Positions 7,114 to 14,566 of a stretch of DNA of 18,786 nucleotides are shown piece after piece. The stretch's first letter is position 1. The number at the start of each line of letters is the position of its first letter. The DNA lies in NCBI GenBank assembly GCA_045597045.1, contig JAZODN010000123.1, positions 1 through 18,786 of the forward strand, read 5' to 3'. Below the pieces are notes generated by a model. That model saw nothing but the letters and a program-made list of their open reading frames with translations. It did no database searches and was not told the DNA's origin. The stretch is from SIG588 sp045597045 (GTDB lineage Bacteria; Bacillota; Clostridia; Oscillospirales; Acutalibacteraceae). The position numbers and the translations under genes were made by a program.

Positions 7114-7860
7114 TTACCTTTCCAATTCCCGTTCGATCAGACGAGTGACAGACGGGGTGATGTGCGTTGCCAGTTGTTTGATACACTCCACACCGTTTTC
7201 CATCGCATAAGAACGAAAAGCGGCGATCATGTCGGTATCGTTAATGTTATCCCCCACGGCAATGATATCGGACGGCGCCACATTCAACTGTCGTGCCAGG
7301 CGGCGCAGTCCCTCCGCCTTGTTGACACTGCGGTGCACAACGTCGATACAAATACCGTTTTGTAAGGGGTTTAACTGCTTGCCAAAGGTGTTCTGCAGCA
7401 CGGCAGTCACTGCGGCGGCGGTATCAAAATCAGACAGCATGGTGCAGATTTGATAAAAATACGGAATCGGCGGCAGGGCGTCTGCTACGATTTCCCCCTC
7501 TTCCAACACATCGTGCGGTGCGGCAAATACACGGTAGGATTTGTCGGCGTGCAGATCACACCACGGGCAGCCGTTTGCCAACATCGTTGCGATCAACGGG
7601 CGTGCCAATGCCCCGTCACAGCGCGTTTCGTTAAACACCGTGCCGTCGGCACGCCCCACGATCGCACCGTTAAAAGCGACTATGTATTCATACGTCAGCG
7701 CATCCCGTTTCCACATTTCCAGCAAACTTTCCATCGGACGTCCGCTTACCACCGCAAAGGCGTGGCCGGCTGCGTGCCAGCGTGCTAAAGCGGCGCGCTT
7801 TTCATTGTCGAAGCCGCCGTAATTCAGCGTGCCGTCGTAATCACTGCCGATAAGTTTCAT
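7114..7860 (-). CDS. HAD-superfamily phosphatase, Cof/IIB type
   Basis: Protein of 248 aa, cytosolic. Motif I is SDYDGTL with nucleophile Asp7 and acid Asp9. Motif II is the Ser in VVSGRP (Ser39). Motif III is Lys181 in SVNKAEGLRRLA, and motif IV is AVGDNINDTDM at 201-211 with Asp204 and Asp208. The large insert between motifs II and III is the C2 cap of the Cof family, whose members dephosphorylate sugar phosphates, phosphorylated cofactors or nucleotides. The exact substrate is not determinable. The ATG at 7860 follows GAGGTG. The gene sits 56 bases after the serine hydrolase gene, with a hairpin between, and runs directly into a histidine phosphatase gene, giving two phosphatases side by side. 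Confidence 0.92.
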   Translation of the reverse strand: MKLIGSDYDGTLNYGGFDNEKRAALARWHAAGHAFAVVSGRPMESLLEMWKRDALTYEYIVAFNGAIVGRADGTVFNETRCDGALARPLIATMLANGCPWCDLHADKSYRVFAAPHDVLEEGEIVADALPPIPYFYQICTMLSDFDTAAAVTAVLQNTFGKQLNPLQNGICIDVVHRSVNKAEGLRRLARQLNVAPSDIIAVGDNINDTDMIAAFRSYAMENGVECIKQLATHITPSVTRLIERELER

Positions 7861-7876
7861 GGTAGCACCTCGTAAA

Positions 7877-7915
7877 TTTTGCGTTTTTCACAGCATATCA
7901 TGGGAAAACGCAAAA
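7877..7915 (-). terminator. Possible weak terminator or attenuator between the hydrolase and HAD genes
   Basis: TTTTGCGTTTT (7877-7887) and AAAACGCAAAA (7905-7915) are perfect 11-base inverted repeats around a 17-base loop in the gap. The stem is AT-rich and no long T-run follows on the minus strand, so it would at best reduce read-through. It may instead be a processing or attenuation hairpin. Confidence 0.35.
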
Positions 7916-7916
7916 A

Positions 7917-9107
7917 TCAATAGCGTTTGTCGCTCTTTAAGCAGGTATACAGTGCGTTGCGCATTGCACAGTGCATGTCCACACTCCAGCTGTGGCTGTG
8001 TTGAAAATAGGTGAGTGAAAGGCAGTTTTCGGTATCTACCATAGAAAACGCACCGGCAGCACCGTCCCACCCAAACTCACCGATCGGACTGAGCGAACCG
8101 CTGGCGGCGCGGTCCATGTGCGTGCGCACACCAAGACCGTAACCGTATCCTGCGCGTAACTCGTGAAAATCGTCCAGCGATTGACCCGACAAGTGATTGG
8201 TGCCCATGTGTTTTACAGTCTCTTCTTTTAAAATACGACGGCCGCTTTTGCCGATGCCGCCGCAAGCCAGTGCATCCAAAAACAGTGCGTAATCTTCAGT
8301 GGAGGAGCAAAGACCGGCGCCGCCGCTTTGGTATGCTTCGGTAAGGTTATATACGCATTCTGCTTTCTGCCGCACCGCCACACCGTTTTCGTATGCGTAC
8401 CGTGCCGCCAAGCGAGAAGTGTCTTCGGGAATGCCAAAACCGGTGCTGTGCATGCCGAGAGGGGTGAAAATGTGCTTCTTCATGTAGTCGCCCAACGTTT
8501 CGCCGGACCAAACTTCCACCAAAGCGCCAAGCACATCGTGACACAAACTGTAACGAAAACGTGTACCGGGTTCAAATCCGAGGGTTTTACCGGCCATGGC
8601 TTCCACCAACTCGGCCGTACTGCGTTTGCCTGCCGCCAACGCCGCTTGAATGCTTTGGTCAAACAAGGCGTAATCCAATCCGCCGCGCATGGTGAACAGA
8701 TCCACGATGCGAATCGGATTCTTGGCGAATCCGTCTTCGGTTACCGCAAGGCTCTCTCCCGTGTTTTTACCGGCGGTGATATATTTGGCGTTTTCGGTAT
8801 TCAGTGCATCGTTGGTGATTTTCATGCGTTTGAAGGCCGGAATATACGCAGCAAGTGCATCTTCCATGGCAAATCTTCCTTGCTCATACAATTGCAACGC
8901 TGCCGTGCAGGTGAGCATTTTGGTCATGGAAAAAATCAGATATTGCTCATTTCCGTTGATCGGCCGCTTATTTTCAATGTCGCCCAGACCGGCAAAGTAG
9001 CGAAACAGCGGTTGATGATCCCGATACACGATGCAGTCCACCGAAGGGGTGTTGCCGGTTGCCAAAATGGCATCCAAGCAATCTTTTAACGGGGAGAAAT
9101 CTATCAT
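7917..9107 (-). CDS. Serine hydrolase of the beta-lactamase / class C fold (family S12-like)
   Basis: Protein of 396 aa. The active-site SxxK is SMTK at 60-63, in the block FSMTKMLTCTAALQLYEQG. The second motif is YSL at 186-188 (YxN in classical members), followed by CHDVLGALVE, and the third region is FGWDGAAGAFSMVD near the C-terminus. PF00144 members include esterases, D-amino peptidases and penicillin-binding-like enzymes. There is no signal peptide or membrane helix, which speaks against a secreted antibiotic-degrading beta-lactamase and for a cytosolic esterase or peptidase. The start at 9107 has only a weak ribosome site (GGATATG); no better in-frame start is near. It lies 33 bases after the unknown 128-aa gene and is probably in the same transcript. 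Confidence 0.9.
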   Translation of the reverse strand: MIDFSPLKDCLDAILATGNTPSVDCIVYRDHQPLFRYFAGLGDIENKRPINGNEQYLIFSMTKMLTCTAALQLYEQGRFAMEDALAAYIPAFKRMKITNDALNTENAKYITAGKNTGESLAVTEDGFAKNPIRIVDLFTMRGGLDYALFDQSIQAALAAGKRSTAELVEAMAGKTLGFEPGTRFRYSLCHDVLGALVEVWSGETLGDYMKKHIFTPLGMHSTGFGIPEDTSRLAARYAYENGVAVRQKAECVYNLTEAYQSGGAGLCSSTEDYALFLDALACGGIGKSGRRILKEETVKHMGTNHLSGQSLDDFHELRAGYGYGLGVRTHMDRAASGSLSPIGEFGWDGAAGAFSMVDTENCLSLTYFQHSHSWSVDMHCAMRNALYTCLKSDKRY

Positions 9108-9140
9108 TTTATCATATCCGTTTCTATCGCAGTTTAAAAG

Positions 9141-9527
9141 TCACAACCGCTTGAATCGGCGGTAAGTCATGACGTTTATCCCGTTTTCATCAAAACGGTC
9201 GGCACAAGAAAAGGGGCCGTCATCCAATCCCACTATACCGCCGGGGCGGCCTTTCACAACAAAAACAGTACCGTGGGTTTTATCGGAAGTACATTTGTGA
9301 ATCGGCACGAATTCGCCTTGCAAACTGCCGCCCCAATTAAACAGACGTGGAATTTGCTGCCAAACGATTTGACCGTCGCGACAGTGGATAACGGTGTGCT
9401 TGTTCGCCGCACGGCGCGTGATCGTAACGTCATAGGTTTTGAAAGCAACGGTGCAGCAAAAGGTTTTGGTGTATTTTGTTTTTGAAACCAACCGCCTTGT
9501 GCGTCGGTATTGCGCAAACCACTCCAC
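9141..9527 (-). CDS. Unknown 128-aa basic protein
   Basis: Protein of 128 aa matching no family I recognise. It starts at a GTG with AAGGGG 5 bases upstream, the main reason to accept it. It is rich in Arg/Lys, with a basic N-terminus (RRTRRLVSKTKYTK), then alternating hydrophobic stretches that look like beta strands (TFCCTVAFKTYDVTITRR, HTVIHCRDGQIVWQQI). The C-terminal half has a Gly/Asp-rich part (GRPGGIVGLDDGPFSCADRF). It has no signal peptide or membrane helix. It lies 50 bases downstream of the Fe-S protein gene and 33 bases upstream of the serine hydrolase gene on the same strand, with no promoter or terminator seen on either side. Competing frames in this stretch lack ribosome sites. 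Confidence 0.6.
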   Translation of the reverse strand: MEWFAQYRRTRRLVSKTKYTKTFCCTVAFKTYDVTITRRAANKHTVIHCRDGQIVWQQIPRLFNWGGSLQGEFVPIHKCTSDKTHGTVFVVKGRPGGIVGLDDGPFSCADRFDENGINVMTYRRFKRL

Positions 9528-9577
9528 GGTATCCCCTTCTTTCTCAGACGGTTCTGTGTATTAGCGTGACGGCGGTG

Positions 9578-10738
9578 TTAACGCCCTAAAAGCTTCTTTA
9601 TCGCACGGCGCAGTTTCTTCTTCATCCGCAAAAACGGAGAGGGGCGGAAAAATGCGTTATACAATTGTGCATAGGAACAGGAGGATATCTTTGACATAAA
9701 CTCTCGGCGGCGCTCGGGTGTTTTGGCAGATCGCAGCATAGCAGGATTCAGTTCGGCTGCGCGCTTCCCGTCGGTGGCGATCATCACAAGCTCACTTTGA
9801 ACGGCATTCAGCAGCTCTTCCCCTTTGCTGCTGTGCGTAAATACCAGTGAAACGCCGTTGTTGTCATCCAGATCGGGGTGAAGATTTTCGACCCCCCAAA
9901 AGTCTGCCAACGTGATATCCGCTTGTCGTGCGAAGGTTTTGTATCGGCATTGGTAACATGACGGGCGCAGGAAGATATCTGACATAAAACCTTTCAAATA
10001 CGGATCTTCGGAAAGGCTTTTGCAATACGTATCTTTTTGAGAGAACTCCATCTTCAACGAGAAGTTTCTCCATCCGCTGTCTTTGCTTCGGAAAAAGACA
10101 GCACGGGGCGCGGCACCCATGCGCCCTGCTGCTTCGGTTACGTATTTTTCCCAAACCAACGGTGACGGCGCGCCGTGGCAAATGAGATCTTGGGTATATA
10201 AATTTTCATACTCTTTTCCCAAAAAAGAGTACAGCCCTGCAACTTGGCACGGGGTTCCCGTAAACAGTACGGTGCAACCCTTTTTGAGAAGCGCCAAAAC
10301 CTCTTTATACGTGCTGCCGATACGGCTTTGCAAATATTTCGATCCCTTTTGCTTCCTCATCTCTCCTGCGGTGTGCGCAGCGCTGTGCTCAACCGACCGA
10401 AAATCTGCGGTGTGCACGGCACCGAAAACGACACCGCCTCGCTTTAGGATCTCTGCCGCGAGCAATGGGAAAACGCCGCCGGACGAACTGCTGTTGCGTA
10501 CTTCCTCACAATTACAAACGGCGGCAAATGCGTTCGGGTCGGTTTTCTTGGCGAGTGTGTCTTGATTGATGGGACAAACACGCAGGCACCGATCGCAGTT
10601 TACGCAGGTGTCTTGGTTGATTTTCGGGTATAAAAACCCTTCTTCGTCGCGTTCCATCGTGATCGCACCTGTCGGGCAGACGTTATAACATCCGTGACAG
10701 CCGGTGCAATCCGCTTTGTTTTGATATAGTTTATTCAT
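9578..10738 (-). CDS. FrhB-type Fe-S protein (coenzyme F420 hydrogenase/dehydrogenase beta-subunit family) of a polysaccharide locus
   Basis: Protein of 386 aa. The N-terminus carries two 4Fe-4S motifs: CTGCHGCYNVCP with Cys11/14/17/21 and CVNCDRCLRVCP with Cys45/48/51/55. The rest matches the FrhB N- and C-domains: SSSGGVFPLLA, FTGTPCQVAGLYSFLG, DLICHGAPSP, and a further Cys pair in SCYQCRYKTFARQADITLADFWG. The family name comes from F420-reducing enzymes of methanogens. In bacteria lacking F420, such proteins commonly sit in polysaccharide clusters beside pyruvyl transferases, where their reaction is not established; a flavin-dependent redox step on a sugar is plausible. The ATG at 10738 follows AAGGAAA and overlaps the end of the flippase gene by 8 bases. 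It is basic at the C-terminus (RMKKKLRRAIKK), possibly membrane-associated. Confidence 0.9.
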   Translation of the reverse strand: MNKLYQNKADCTGCHGCYNVCPTGAITMERDEEGFLYPKINQDTCVNCDRCLRVCPINQDTLAKKTDPNAFAAVCNCEEVRNSSSSGGVFPLLAAEILKRGGVVFGAVHTADFRSVEHSAAHTAGEMRKQKGSKYLQSRIGSTYKEVLALLKKGCTVLFTGTPCQVAGLYSFLGKEYENLYTQDLICHGAPSPLVWEKYVTEAAGRMGAAPRAVFFRSKDSGWRNFSLKMEFSQKDTYCKSLSEDPYLKGFMSDIFLRPSCYQCRYKTFARQADITLADFWGVENLHPDLDDNNGVSLVFTHSSKGEELLNAVQSELVMIATDGKRAAELNPAMLRSAKTPERRREFMSKISSCSYAQLYNAFFRPSPFLRMKKKLRRAIKKLLGR

Positions 10739-12275
10739 GGCGTTTCCTTTTTAACATTTTGTTCAAGGGGTCGATTACCAGTTGTCGCTCTTCGCGGTTC
10801 ATGGAGAGGCACCAAACGGAGGCACCGTAAACGGCACAATACCCAACGATGCTGAGCAGGAAGATCACCACGTTCGATTGATCGATTTTGGAACTGAACA
10901 ACACACCGAGAACGACAGGTGGGATCAAACCGACCGACGCACGCAAGATGGATTTCCAAAAACGGAACATATCCAGATTGGCTTTTTTGTGGTAATACAC
11001 ATTGATGATGATCACATTACCGACTAAAAGCGCAATAGCGGTGCCGACCACGGCGCCGATCTCGCCGTAACGCTGGCAAAGGTGCACGGTCAACGCCAAG
11101 TTCGCTACTGCAATGCCTAAATAGAGAAAACTTCTGAACTTGTGCTTGTTTATGGCTTGCAAAACAGCAATGCCCACGTTTTGAATCAACGGAATCATGG
11201 AGGCAAAAATTAAGATCAGCGACACATAATAAGCGTTGGCATATTCCGGATTGGCCCAGTAGCAGGTAATAAACGCTTTGCCGAAAAACAGGAAACCGGT
11301 GGCGACCAACGCAAGCACATAAAACTGTATTCGGCCCACCTTGATGAACAGATCGGTGACGATTCGGCGTCGGCGTTCCGGATCGCCGTTGGTTTCCAGA
11401 ACGTATTTGTGGACACGTGGAGAAAACACGCCGGAAACGGCAGTGGACAGCGTTTGATAGTAGGTGTAGATCAAGAAGCCGATGTTGTATACCGCCACCG
11501 CTTCAGTACCGCAAAAACGGGCCAACAGCATTTTGTCGATATTCATATTGACTTGATCGACTACCACGTTAATGGCGATGAAAGAGGTGTATATTAACAG
11601 TGACTTGAATAGTCCTTGTTCGAATTTGCTGAACTTAAATTGACAGTGCAGTTTTTTGTATGCATAAACGATGTAGGCAAGATCCACCAAAACAGACGAG
11701 GTAACCAACACGGTCACCATGCCGACAGAACGGAAGCCCAGCAGCAATGCCACAATGGAAAAGCCGTGGGTCGCCACTGTTTTTACCAAACTGACGATGT
11801 TGATAAATACAAACTTTTCATTGGCGGTTAAGATACCGGTAAAGGTGCTGATTGGGAAGGAAAGTGTCGTGTTGAAGACCAACAGCAACATCAGCATTCG
11901 GGCAATTTGATATTCGCTCGCCGTTAAACCGTCGGCGAAGATCCATTCGATTTTCCAGGTCATTAACAGGCCTAAAACCAAGCCGATCAAGCCGAGCACT
12001 GTCAAAATCGTCATGTATAACCCGTTGAACCTTGCCAAGCCGTCGTAATCTTTTTTTGTATGGTACCGCAGATAAAAATGAACATACGATATGTTCAAAC
12101 CCAACGTCAGCATCGTCAGCAGTGCAGTGATGGAGTGAGCAGTTTGATACAAACCGTATTCGCTTTTCCCCAAAATGTTCAGCACAATGGGGGTATAGAC
12201 TAAACTGATCAGCACGGACAGAACCATCCGCACATAGGACAGCAAACTGCCGGCCTTCAATTGATTAATTTTCAT
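10731..12275 (-). CDS. Wzx-type oligosaccharide flippase (MOP/polysaccharide biosynthesis family)
   Basis: Integral membrane protein of 514 aa, the usual size for this family, with about 12-14 hydrophobic segments spread along its length. The N-terminal pattern SLLSYVRMVLSVLISLVYTP, then ILGKSEYGLYQT, is typical of PST/Wzx exporters, which flip lipid-linked oligosaccharide repeat units across the cytoplasmic membrane. The ATG at 12275 has GGAGGG 6 bases upstream. The gene overlaps the end of the pyruvyl transferase gene by 11 bases and the start of the FrhB-type gene by 8 bases, so the three form a tightly coupled surface-glycan block. No glycosyltransferase or polymerase gene is in the window, so the repeat unit must be made by genes elsewhere. 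Confidence 0.93.
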   Translation of the reverse strand: MKINQLKAGSLLSYVRMVLSVLISLVYTPIVLNILGKSEYGLYQTAHSITALLTMLTLGLNISYVHFYLRYHTKKDYDGLARFNGLYMTILTVLGLIGLVLGLLMTWKIEWIFADGLTASEYQIARMLMLLLVFNTTLSFPISTFTGILTANEKFVFINIVSLVKTVATHGFSIVALLLGFRSVGMVTVLVTSSVLVDLAYIVYAYKKLHCQFKFSKFEQGLFKSLLIYTSFIAINVVVDQVNMNIDKMLLARFCGTEAVAVYNIGFLIYTYYQTLSTAVSGVFSPRVHKYVLETNGDPERRRRIVTDLFIKVGRIQFYVLALVATGFLFFGKAFITCYWANPEYANAYYVSLILIFASMIPLIQNVGIAVLQAINKHKFRSFLYLGIAVANLALTVHLCQRYGEIGAVVGTAIALLVGNVIIINVYYHKKANLDMFRFWKSILRASVGLIPPVVLGVLFSSKIDQSNVVIFLLSIVGYCAVYGASVWCLSMNREERQLVIDPLNKMLKRKRHE

Positions 12276-13398
12276 CGTTACCCTCCATACTGTTTTTTAA
12301 AAAGGTAATAGACGCGCGACGTTCCTCATCAAAAACGTTTATCGCTTGCGAATATGCGATGTCTTTTAAAGAGTGCAAATACGCGTAGTCTCTTTTTTCA
12401 GGGGAATCCAAAAAACGCTCTTCACATCCGTAAAACGACAACAACGACACGATGCGGGAATGCATTTTCGGTGCATCGTTGCGATCGAACACAAACACCG
12501 ACTTTTTATAAATACCTGAAAAAACGGTGGCGTGGAAACTGTCGGTAAACACATGTTCCGCATGTTTGATCAAGCTGAGAAAATCGGCCGGTGAAATATT
12601 GTAAAGCGGAATATCACCAAAATGTTGATCGGCCGCACGTAATTTACAAGGGAAGTGCGGCAGCGTGACAATCTTCAGACCTTCTTTGGCGGCAAACGCA
12701 GCCGCTGCCTGCCGTTCTTTTTCGCCATCTCCCAAAAAGAAGCAGAACACGTACTTTGCTTTTACCATGCGGTCGGTGCACAGCTCGTCCCACTGTTCAG
12801 CGGTCAAAAGCATGGTGGGATCCAGCGTTTGCACCACCGGTGCGGCGGTGCACGCTGCTACCATATCCACAGCATCCGCTTCGCGCACGGATATGGCATG
12901 AAAATCATTCAAATGCTTTTCAAAAATACGGCGGCACTCTTCGTCTGTTTCGGTTTTGCCAAGGCTTGCGGCATAGGCGATCTTTTTCTTCCCTTGAGGG
13001 ACGAAATCCAAAAAGAAGGCAGGGTGATACCACTTGGTATTCCACACCTGATCACTTCCGGTTACAAAAGCGTCATATTGCTCGGCAGCTTGGTGAATCG
13101 TTCCTTTATGATATACGTCTTTGCTGTGTGGAATGGATTCCTGGAAGGAAAAAAACTTATTTTTGCGAACACGCCAGCCTGTTTCCGCTTTCGGGTGCAG
13201 TAGTTCGCGTTTCAATCGTTTGGCAGTTTCTTTCATGCGGCGAGACAGGCTTTTGGGAGCATCCGGCGCCTGCATATCGTAACAAATTTGTTCGGCATCC
13301 CACCCCATGTCCCGTAAAACTTTGCACAAAGCATAGGACTGAAGGGAACCTCCATAGTTTAAATTGCGGTAATAATGGGTGATAATTCCTATTTTCAC
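12265..13398 (-). CDS. Polysaccharide pyruvyl transferase family protein
   Basis: Protein of 377 aa. Opening residues MKIGIITHYYRNLNYGGSLQ are a family hallmark (PF04230). The central motif GSDQVWN near position 115 and the C-terminal HVFTDSFHATVFSGIYKKS complete the pattern. These enzymes transfer pyruvate from phosphoenolpyruvate to sugars as a ketal, giving the glycan a negative charge; some family members have other roles. Two GTG codons compete for the start. The one at 13398 is chosen because AGGTG lies 7 bases upstream and it gives the family's usual N-terminus; the GTG at 13404 overlaps the ribosome site. It is the first gene behind the consensus promoter at 13442-13470. The FrhB-type gene two positions downstream is a frequent partner. 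Confidence 0.92.
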   Translation of the reverse strand: MKIGIITHYYRNLNYGGSLQSYALCKVLRDMGWDAEQICYDMQAPDAPKSLSRRMKETAKRLKRELLHPKAETGWRVRKNKFFSFQESIPHSKDVYHKGTIHQAAEQYDAFVTGSDQVWNTKWYHPAFFLDFVPQGKKKIAYAASLGKTETDEECRRIFEKHLNDFHAISVREADAVDMVAACTAAPVVQTLDPTMLLTAEQWDELCTDRMVKAKYVFCFFLGDGEKERQAAAAFAAKEGLKIVTLPHFPCKLRAADQHFGDIPLYNISPADFLSLIKHAEHVFTDSFHATVFSGIYKKSVFVFDRNDAPKMHSRIVSLLSFYGCEERFLDSPEKRDYAYLHSLKDIAYSQAINVFDEERRASITFLKNSMEGNDEN

Positions 13399-13441
13399 AA
13401 ACACACACCTGCCGATTTCGGTATTTAGTACTTACTTTTTC

Positions 13442-13470
13442 ATTATAACATTGAGTATGAATAATGTCAA
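13442..13470 (-). promoter_or_regulatory. Consensus promoter of the surface-glycan unit
   Basis: On the minus strand: -35 TTGACA (13470-13465), 17-base spacer, -10 TATAAT (13447-13442). Both hexamers match the sigma-A consensus exactly. Start expected near 13435, leader about 37 bases. It lies just behind the tRNA terminator at 13485-13520 and may drive all seven genes down to 6390. Confidence 0.85.
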
Positions 13471-13484
13471 ATTATCGAAACAAA

Positions 13485-13519
13485 AAAAGAAAGACACGAC
13501 TGTTATCGTGTCTTTCTTT

Positions 13520-13520
<1 letters not shown>
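13485..13520 (-). terminator. Intrinsic terminator of the tRNA unit
   Basis: A 15-bp perfect stem, AAAAGAAAGACACGA with TCGTGTCTTTCTTTT, and a 6-base loop, followed on the minus strand by seven T. The first stem base is the final A of the encoded CCA of tRNA-Thr, so termination starts with no spacer after the tRNA. Confidence 0.9.
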
Positions 13521-13595
<75 letters not shown>

Positions 13596-13600
13596 GAATG

Positions 13601-13677
13601 TGGCGACCCGGAACGGGCTCGAACCGTCGACCTCTAGCGTGACAGGCTAGCGTTCTAACCAGCTGAACTACCGGGCC
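13601..13677 (-). tRNA. tRNA-Asp (anticodon GTC)
   Basis: A complete cloverleaf reads on the minus strand. The acceptor GGCCCGG pairs with CCGGGTC (one G-T pair). The D-arm starts GTTC-AGCTGGTTA. The anticodon arm is CTAGC-CTGTCAC-GCTAG with anticodon GTC, and the T-loop is TTCGAGC. The discriminator is G and CCA is encoded. It is the first gene of the tRNA pair, about 22 bases after the expected transcription start. The precursor leader carries the short inverted repeat GTTGC/GCAAC. Confidence 0.96.
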
Positions 13678-13706
13678 GCGTTTGTTGCTCAGCTGCAACG
13701 TTTAAC

Positions 13707-13735
13707 ATTATAACGGGCGAATGCGGTTTTGTCAA
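13707..13735 (-). promoter_or_regulatory. Consensus promoter of the tRNA pair
   Basis: On the minus strand: -35 TTGACA (13735-13730), 17-base spacer, -10 TATAAT (13712-13707), an exact sigma-A consensus as expected for a stable-RNA unit. An AT-rich stretch (13736-13770) upstream could act as an UP element. Confidence 0.88.
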
Positions 13736-13778
13736 TAACTTTTTTTAAAAAACTAAAAAATTTTTGACACCGTTTTTC

Positions 13779-14402
13779 TTAAAACGTCTCCCAATATTCA
13801 TCCGCTTCCAGGCGGATTTGTTCGCAGTCGGCAAGCGAACCTTTGTCTTCAAGGGCGATAACGTACATGCCGGCGGCTTTAGCGGAGCGCACGCCGCCCA
13901 AAGTGTCCTCGTAAACCGTGCATGCCGCAGGCGACACGCCGAGTTTGGCTGCGGCGGCAAGAAACACCGCCGGCGAGGATTTGCCGACCCCTACCTCATC
14001 GGCGCAGATCACCGCTTCAAACCAATCTAAAATTCCATGGCGGCGCAGCGCGGCCTCGGCCGGTTCACGAACAAGCGCCGTCGCAACAGCCATGCGGGTA
14101 CCTGCCTTGCGGCGCGACGCAAGAAAATCGCGCGCTCCGGGCTTCAGCGGAATGGCAGTTGCGTAGGCTTCAAACGCCATTCGGCGCCATTCGTCAACGA
14201 TGTCCTCGGCACGCTCTTGCAAAGAAAACCGCCGGATGGTATAGTCTGCCGCTTCGCCAAGATGCATGACAGAAACGGCACGTGCATAATCGGGCGGCAA
14301 CGCCAATCCGCGTTTTTGCAAAAAGCGTTCGTCAATGTTTTGCCAGTTATCGGCGGAATCAAGCAGAGTGCCGTCCAAATCAAAGATCTCCAATTGTGCC
14401 AT
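13779..14402 (-). CDS. HAD-superfamily hydrolase, phosphoglycolate-phosphatase / beta-phosphoglucomutase-like
   Basis: Protein of 207 aa, cytosolic. Motif I is IFDLDGTLLDS with Asp8 and Asp10. A helical C1 cap follows. Motif II is the Thr in VATALVREP, the motif III Lys lies in VGVGKSSPAVFLAAA, and motif IV is YEDTLGGVRSAKAAG. This layout is shared by phosphatases of sugar phosphates and related small molecules and by beta-phosphoglucomutases; the substrate is unknown. The ATG at 14402 was chosen over an in-frame ATG at 14432 because GAGGTG lies 7 bases upstream and DxD then falls at the usual distance; the upstream ATG overlaps the -10 box. It is a single gene with its own promoter. No strong terminator follows, only a weak hairpin (CGTTTT/AAAACG) across the stop and an AT-rich stretch. 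Confidence 0.92.
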   Translation of the reverse strand: MAQLEIFDLDGTLLDSADNWQNIDERFLQKRGLALPPDYARAVSVMHLGEAADYTIRRFSLQERAEDIVDEWRRMAFEAYATAIPLKPGARDFLASRRKAGTRMAVATALVREPAEAALRRHGILDWFEAVICADEVGVGKSSPAVFLAAAAKLGVSPAACTVYEDTLGGVRSAKAAGMYVIALEDKGSLADCEQIRLEADEYWETF

Positions 14403-14430
14403 TTTTTTGCACCTCACAGTCGTTGTGTGC

Positions 14431-14460
14431 ATTGTATCAAATCCATAGCGTAACTGTCAA
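14431..14460 (-). promoter_or_regulatory. Promoter of the HAD hydrolase gene
   Basis: On the minus strand: -35 TTGACA (14460-14455), 18-base spacer, -10 TACAAT (14436-14431). Start expected near 14425, leaving about 22 bases to the ATG at 14402. It is divergent from the acyltransferase promoter at 14504-14532. Confidence 0.7.
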
Positions 14461-14503
14461 GAAGCGGTCGCCATTAAAATTTTTCAAAACGCCGTTTTAG
14501 GGG

Positions 14504-14532
14504 TTGCATGATGTCGAAAAATGGATTATTAT
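14504..14532 (+). promoter_or_regulatory. Promoter of the acyltransferase unit
   Basis: -35 TTGCAT (14504-14509), 17-base spacer, -10 TATTAT (14527-14532); start expected near 14539, about 28 bases before the TTG start codon. An inverted repeat AAAACG-C-CGTTTT (14486-14498) sits just upstream of the -35 and could bind a regulator. Confidence 0.55.
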
Positions 14533-14554
14533 ATATTTTGGTATATTTAATCAT

Positions 14555-14560
14555 GAGGTG
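14555..14560 (+). promoter_or_regulatory. Ribosome binding site that fixes a TTG start
   Basis: GAGGTG followed by AAAACG and then TTG at 14567. No ATG or GTG lies at a suitable distance. The in-frame ATG at 14504 lies within the -35 region and has no ribosome site. Confidence 0.8.
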
Positions 14561-14566
14561 AAAACG

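Noticed and set aside
8328..9089. 253-codon open frame on the plus strand opposite the serine hydrolase gene
   Set aside because: No ribosome site, no recognisable motif, and it lies fully antisense to a gene with clear catalytic motifs; it is explained by the codon bias of the real gene.
7917..9107. Antibiotic-resistance beta-lactamase
   Set aside because: SxxK is present, but there is no signal peptide and the second motif is YSL rather than YxN; a cytosolic esterase or peptidase is more likely.
12756..13382. 208-codon plus-strand frame opposite the pyruvyl transferase gene
   Set aside because: No ribosome site; composition is that of a mirrored coding strand; the minus-strand gene has family motifs and a promoter.
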